DNA from: Oscillospiraceae bacterium
GTDB lineage: Bacteria > Bacillota > Clostridia > Oscillospirales > Ruminococcaceae
DNA: 7,978 bases
NCBI GenBank assembly: GCA_022511485.1
Contig: JAFLUJ010000078.1
Span: forward strand, 1-7,978
Direction of reading: 5' to 3'
Made by a program: the position numbers and the translations under genes. Below, one piece after another: positions 4,922-7,978 of this stretch (positions are counted from its first letter, which is position 1; every line of letters begins with the position of its first letter). The notes below the pieces were generated by a model, which made no database searches, was not told the DNA's origin, and was given only the letters and a program-made list of their open reading frames with translations.

Positions 4922-6664
4922 ATGAAAAAAAATATTACCCTCCGGCTTTTCGGATATACCAAGCCCTTTGCTTTTCTGCTTTTTCCCGCTTTTATCTCAG
5001 CGGTGATAAGCGTGGCGCTGTCCCTGTACACTCCCATTCTTGTGGGACGTGGCATCGACTATATCATCGGGGCAAACAATGTGGATTTCGACGGCGTGAA
5101 GCATTATGTCCTGATGATCGTCATTACAGTGATATTATCGGCGATATTTAACTGGATAATGTCCTTCTGCACATATAAAATTACCTATCGTGCCATAAGC
5201 GACATGAGAAAGGAGCTTTACGCAAAGCTGGGACGGCTTCCCCTTGGTTACATTGACAGCACTCCCCACGGTGATATTATCAGCCGTATGTCGGCGGACA
5301 TTGAGCTTATTTCCGAAGGGCTGCTCCAGTGCTTTTCCCAGTTTCTTACCGGTATAGTAACTATCGTCGGAACTATAATTTTTATGCTGAGTATAAATGT
5401 TAGCGTTGCTCTTGTGGTAATTTTCATCACTCCCCTGTCCCTTTTCGTGGCGGCGTTCATAACAAAGCTCTGCCGGGACAAATTCAGGGAGCAGTCAGCA
5501 GTCCGCGGAGAGCTTAGCGGATGTATTGAGGAGCTTGTTGGCGGACAGAAGGTAGTCAAAGCCTTCGCATACGAAAAAAGAGCTATGGACAGGTTTGAGG
5601 AGATAAACGGCAGGCTTTACAAATGCGGCGTCCTTGCACAGTTTTACTCCGCACTGACAAATCCAAGCACCCGATTCGTAAACGGTATCGTTTACGCGGC
5701 GGCGGGTGTTTTCGGAGCGATCTCCGTAATAAAGGTTGGGGGAATGTCCGTAGGACAGATAGCGGCATTTTTAAGCTACGCCAACCAGTACACAAAGCCG
5801 TTTAACGAAATCACCGGAGTCATCACCGAGCTTCAGGCGGCGTTTGCTTCCGCAGGACGGGTCTTCGCCGTTCTGGACGAGCAGGAGGAAATTCCGGAAA
5901 AAGAGCCTCCCGTCAAGGCAGAAGCAGACGGCAGAGTAGATATAGAAAACGTCTCTTTCAGCTACAAGCCCGAACAGAAGCTTCTGGAAAATGTCAATCT
6001 AAATGTTAAACCGGGACAACGGATAGCAATTGTAGGTCCTACCGGCTGCGGAAAGACCACTCTTATCAACCTGCTCATGCGGTTTTACGACGTTCGGGAG
6101 GGCAGTATAAGGATCGGCGGAGTGGACATCCGTGAAATGGGTCGGGATGACCTCCGGTCAATGTACGGCATGGTCTTGCAGGACACATGGATATTTACGG
6201 GAACGATCAGAGAGAACATCGCCTACGGCAGACCTGACGCCACCGACGAGGAGATACTTGCAGCGGCGAAAATGTGCCACTGTCACAGCTTCATCAGGAG
6301 GCTTCCCAAGGGTTATGATACAGTTGTTTCCGAGGACAGCGGAACTCTTTCGCAAGGGCAGAAGCAGCTTTTGTGCATTGCACGTATCGCTCTGACCGAT
6401 CCTCCTATGCTTATTCTGGACGAGGCAACTTCAAGCATCGACACACGTACCGAGCAGAAGATACAAAGCTCCTTCGCAAAGCTTATGAAGGGCAAGACGA
6501 GTTTCATTATCGCACACAGACTTTCCACTATCAAGGATGCGGACGTTATCCTTGTTATGAAGGACGGAAACATCATCGAGCAGGGAGATCACCAGGCACT
6601 GCTTGAAAAGAACGGTTTCTATGCAAAGCTTTATCATTCGCAATTTGAGCAGGTACAATACTGA
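4922..6664 (+). CDS. ABC exporter half-transporter with catalytic ATP site (heterodimer subunit 2)
   Basis: 580 residues: membrane helices in about residues 16-300, then an ATPase domain. Visible motifs are Walker A GPTGCGKTT (372-380), Q-loop Gln420 (VLQDTWIF), Walker B LILDE with Asp500 and catalytic Glu501, and H-loop His532 (IIAHR). The signature is LSQGQ (476-480), with Gln in place of the first Gly. This is the mirror image of the first subunit, which has the good signature but defective Walker B and H-loop. The two would form an asymmetric heterodimer with one hydrolysing site (these Walker motifs plus the LSGGQ of the partner) and one degenerate site. TPHGDIISRM in the transmembrane domain is typical of the family. 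The gene shares the transcript with its partner and is followed by a hairpin terminator 150 bases downstream. Gene symbols such as lmrD or bmrD would be guesses. Confidence 0.93.
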   Translation: MKKNITLRLFGYTKPFAFLLFPAFISAVISVALSLYTPILVGRGIDYIIGANNVDFDGVKHYVLMIVITVILSAIFNWIMSFCTYKITYRAISDMRKELYAKLGRLPLGYIDSTPHGDIISRMSADIELISEGLLQCFSQFLTGIVTIVGTIIFMLSINVSVALVVIFITPLSLFVAAFITKLCRDKFREQSAVRGELSGCIEELVGGQKVVKAFAYEKRAMDRFEEINGRLYKCGVLAQFYSALTNPSTRFVNGIVYAAAGVFGAISVIKVGGMSVGQIAAFLSYANQYTKPFNEITGVITELQAAFASAGRVFAVLDEQEEIPEKEPPVKAEADGRVDIENVSFSYKPEQKLLENVNLNVKPGQRIAIVGPTGCGKTTLINLLMRFYDVREGSIRIGGVDIREMGRDDLRSMYGMVLQDTWIFTGTIRENIAYGRPDATDEEILAAAKMCHCHSFIRRLPKGYDTVVSEDSGTLSQGQKQLLCIARIALTDPPMLILDEATSSIDTRTEQKIQSSFAKLMKGKTSFIIAHRLSTIKDADVILVMKDGNIIEQGDHQALLEKNGFYAKLYHSQFEQVQY

Positions 6665-6787
6665 GCCTTGAGCGGGGAAGCCCACGCAGGCATATCGTTG
6701 CGTACTTTTTTCGCAAGAGCAGCATACGAACACGGAAGCAAACTTAATTCTGTAAAGCGACCGAATAAATGAAGCTGAGCCTCGAGC
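6661..6787 (+). repeat. Imperfect 13-base direct repeat flanking a 101-base unassigned stretch
   Basis: CTGAGCCTTGAGC (6661-6673, beginning in the last codons of exporter half 2) recurs as CTGAGCCTCGAGC (6775-6787) with one mismatch. Between them there is no supportable gene, only a short TTGCG/CGCAA dyad around a T run (near 6700). It could be the scar of a small insertion or chance. Confidence 0.35.
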
Positions 6788-6813
6788 ACTGAATTACAAT
6801 AAAGAAATTTTAA

Positions 6814-6847
6814 AAAATCTGCTTTCTAATTATAGGGAGCAGATTTT
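6814..6847 (+). terminator. Hairpin terminator after the exporter unit
   Basis: AAAATCTGCT (6814-6823) and AGCAGATTTT (6838-6847) form a perfect 10-bp stem with a 14-base loop. On the plus strand the T's are within the right arm and only CATT follows. On the minus strand the stem is followed by a longer T-rich run, so it may be bidirectional. It lies between the exporter unit and the next promoter. Confidence 0.65.
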
Positions 6848-6858
6848 CATTATTCCTC

Positions 6859-6887
6859 TTGCAGAAATCCGGAAAGCGTGGTATACT
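6859..6887 (+). promoter_or_regulatory. Promoter of the Rpn-family gene
   Basis: -35 TTGCAG (6859-6864), a 17-base spacer and -10 TATACT (6882-6887), with the extended TG at 6879-6880. The expected transcript start near 6894 falls after the ATG at 6892, which supports the GTG start at 6919 for the gene that follows. Confidence 0.72.
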
Positions 6888-6918
6888 ATAATTGAAAATC
6901 AAAAAGGAGGTCATTACA

Positions 6919-7704
6919 GTGGGATATAAGGTATTATCCGCAAAAAATGACGTGGTGTTCAAGGCTCTTTTTGTTAAGAACAAAAAGATACTTAAAGCAT
7001 TTCTGTCTGATATTCTGGAAATTCCTCTGGAAAAAATAACTGATATAAAAATCACAAACAGCGAAATTATCCCGGACAAGGTAGACGGAAAACTAAGCCG
7101 CCTTGATATTAACCTGATAACCTCCGAAGGAAATATAAACATTGAAATGCAAATGGTCAGAGAAGATGACTACAGCGAAAGGATCCTGTTTTACTGGGCT
7201 AAGATGTATGTAAGCGGGATCGACAAGGGAGAGGTCTATAAAAATCTCAACAAGACAATTTCAATAAGCGTATTAGGGTTTAAAATGTTTGACTGTCCGA
7301 AGTATCATTCGGAATTTCAGGTCCTGGAAAAAGACCGTCATGAGCTTTTCAGCGACAAAATGTCGCTGCACTTCTTTGAACTGCCGAAGATAAGCGACAA
7401 GCTTGATACCGGCGACCGCAAACAGCTTTGGCTGCAATTGATAAATGCTGATACAGAGGAGGATTTTGCTATGTTAAGAGAGACTAATGTACCCATCATA
7501 CAGGAAAGCGTAAACAAAATATATGAGCTTAGCAACGATGAACAGATCAGAGAGTATGTCCGTCAGAGAGAAAAAGCACGCCTTGACTGGAATTCAGATA
7601 TGTATAATGCTGAATTAAGAGGAATCGAAAAAATGATTGCCGGAATGAGGGCAGCAGGATTTACCGAGGAGCAGATCGAATCCGCACGAAAAGCGGCAAA
7701 ATAA
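6919..7704 (+). CDS. Rpn/PDDEXK_2 family protein (putative recombination-promoting nuclease or transposase)
   Basis: 261 residues from a GTG start. That start is chosen because AAGGAGGT (6904-6911) is 7 bases upstream; the longer frame from the ATG at 6892 would place the ribosome site inside the gene. The N-terminus has the family hallmark AKNDVVFKALF. It is followed by LDINLITSEGNINIEMQM, where Asp63 and Glu76-x-Gln78 fit the PD-(D/E)XK nuclease core with Gln in place of the usual Lys, as is common in this family. The C-terminus (GMRAAGFTEEQIESARKA) is the short helix-turn motif that often ends these proteins. Members such as E. coli RpnA are DNA endonucleases that raise recombination, and many Firmicutes carry numerous copies; whether this one is active is unknown. 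It has its own promoter and appears independent of its neighbours. Confidence 0.85.
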   Translation: MGYKVLSAKNDVVFKALFVKNKKILKAFLSDILEIPLEKITDIKITNSEIIPDKVDGKLSRLDINLITSEGNINIEMQMVREDDYSERILFYWAKMYVSGIDKGEVYKNLNKTISISVLGFKMFDCPKYHSEFQVLEKDRHELFSDKMSLHFFELPKISDKLDTGDRKQLWLQLINADTEEDFAMLRETNVPIIQESVNKIYELSNDEQIREYVRQREKARLDWNSDMYNAELRGIEKMIAGMRAAGFTEEQIESARKAAK

Positions 7705-7794
7705 GCAATATGCATTCAACGGCTGTATAAATCTGAATTTTAATAATCTGGCTTACAGAAAGATGAATTGTAATTTATTGTCGGGAGATCAGAT

Positions 7795-7978
7795 ATGCGT
7801 GAATTGGCTGTATATGATTATAAAAATTATATTGAAAACGGAACGGTCGGCAGACGTCCGTCTGTAAGAGGTATTATTATTGACAAAGATAAAATTGCAA
7901 TGGTACACAGCCTCAAATATGATTATTATAATACTAATCCCAAGTCAAAAAATAGACAAAGTCTATTTTTTGAGCCGC
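7795..7978 (+). pseudogene. N-terminal part of a Nudix-like hydrolase gene, probably interrupted
   Basis: An open frame from ATG 7795, with GGGAG (7783-7787) 7 bases upstream, reaches the window edge. Residues 24 onward (SVRGIIIDKDKIAMVHSLKY, then DYY) resemble the first two strands of Nudix hydrolases. Family members usually continue directly into a K-F/L-P-GGG segment that opens the Nudix box. Here the frame instead reads NTNPKSKNRQSLFFEP, which is largely encoded by a perfect 13-bp hairpin (7945-7973). The simplest reading is that a small repeat element has been inserted after codon 46 or so. Alternatively the family resemblance is incomplete and the gene is intact beyond the edge. No Nudix box is visible, so catalytic function cannot be claimed. 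Confidence 0.5.
7945..7973 (+). repeat. 13-bp AT-rich hairpin with AAA loop (copy 3), in the Nudix-like frame
   Basis: TCAAAAAATAGAC (7945-7957), loop AAA, GTCTATTTTTTGA (7961-7973): a perfect 13-bp stem. Stem length and loop are the same as in the hairpins at 2931-2959 and 4793-4821. The following bases (GCCGC) do not match the TCGAG that follows the other two, and the window ends, so membership of the same element is unproven. Confidence 0.6.

Noticed and set aside
6665..6813. Small gene between exporter half 2 and the terminator
   Set aside because: Frames are short, lack a ribosome site and show no recognisable sequence.

Overview
The window looks like chromosomal DNA of a low- to mid-GC Firmicute, probably a Ruminococcus-like gut or rumen Clostridia. 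This is inferred from the strong AGGAGG ribosome sites, the Gly/Thr-rich lipoprotein linker, the heterodimeric ABC exporter and the Rpn-type PD-(D/E)XK protein. I see no rRNA, tRNA, CRISPR array or complete insertion sequence.

Layout. (1) 1-332, minus: N-terminal part of a YkuE-like metallophosphoesterase running off the left edge. (2) 333-681: no gene, but a MerR-type promoter (19-bp spacer with a perfect dyad) that points right and has no recognisable gene. (3) 682-2106, minus: lipoprotein solute-binding protein of a carbohydrate-type ABC importer, with a hairpin terminator and a TTGACT-17-TATAAT promoter; its permeases are not here. (4) 2107-2471: divergent control region. (5) 2472-6664, plus: a three-gene unit encoding a GtrA-family membrane protein and the two halves of a heterodimeric ABC exporter. 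The first half has a degenerate Walker B and H-loop; the second has a degenerate signature. Together they would form one working and one degenerate ATP site. (6) 6814-6847: hairpin terminator. (7) 6919-7704, plus: Rpn/PDDEXK_2 family protein whose real start is a GTG. (8) 7795-7978, plus: the beginning of a Nudix-like gene whose homology stops abruptly beside a 13-bp hairpin at the window edge.

The most unusual content is non-coding and sits in the GtrA/ABC unit. All three genes have the Shine-Dalgarno sequence about 30-36 bases from the start codon, with a perfect or near-perfect hairpin in between that would fold the extra distance away. The arms differ between genes, but the apical CCCTG and the structure are kept. 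The two internal gaps of the unit also share a 64-base core (56/64 identical, all differences transitions). It can fold as a compact three-way junction, with two compensatory base-pair changes. Each core is preceded by a 13-bp AT-rich hairpin with an AAA loop that overlaps the stop codon of the gene before it. A third hairpin of the same geometry lies in the broken Nudix gene. This is either a structured regulatory RNA or a small dispersed repeat family carrying its own translation-initiation module.
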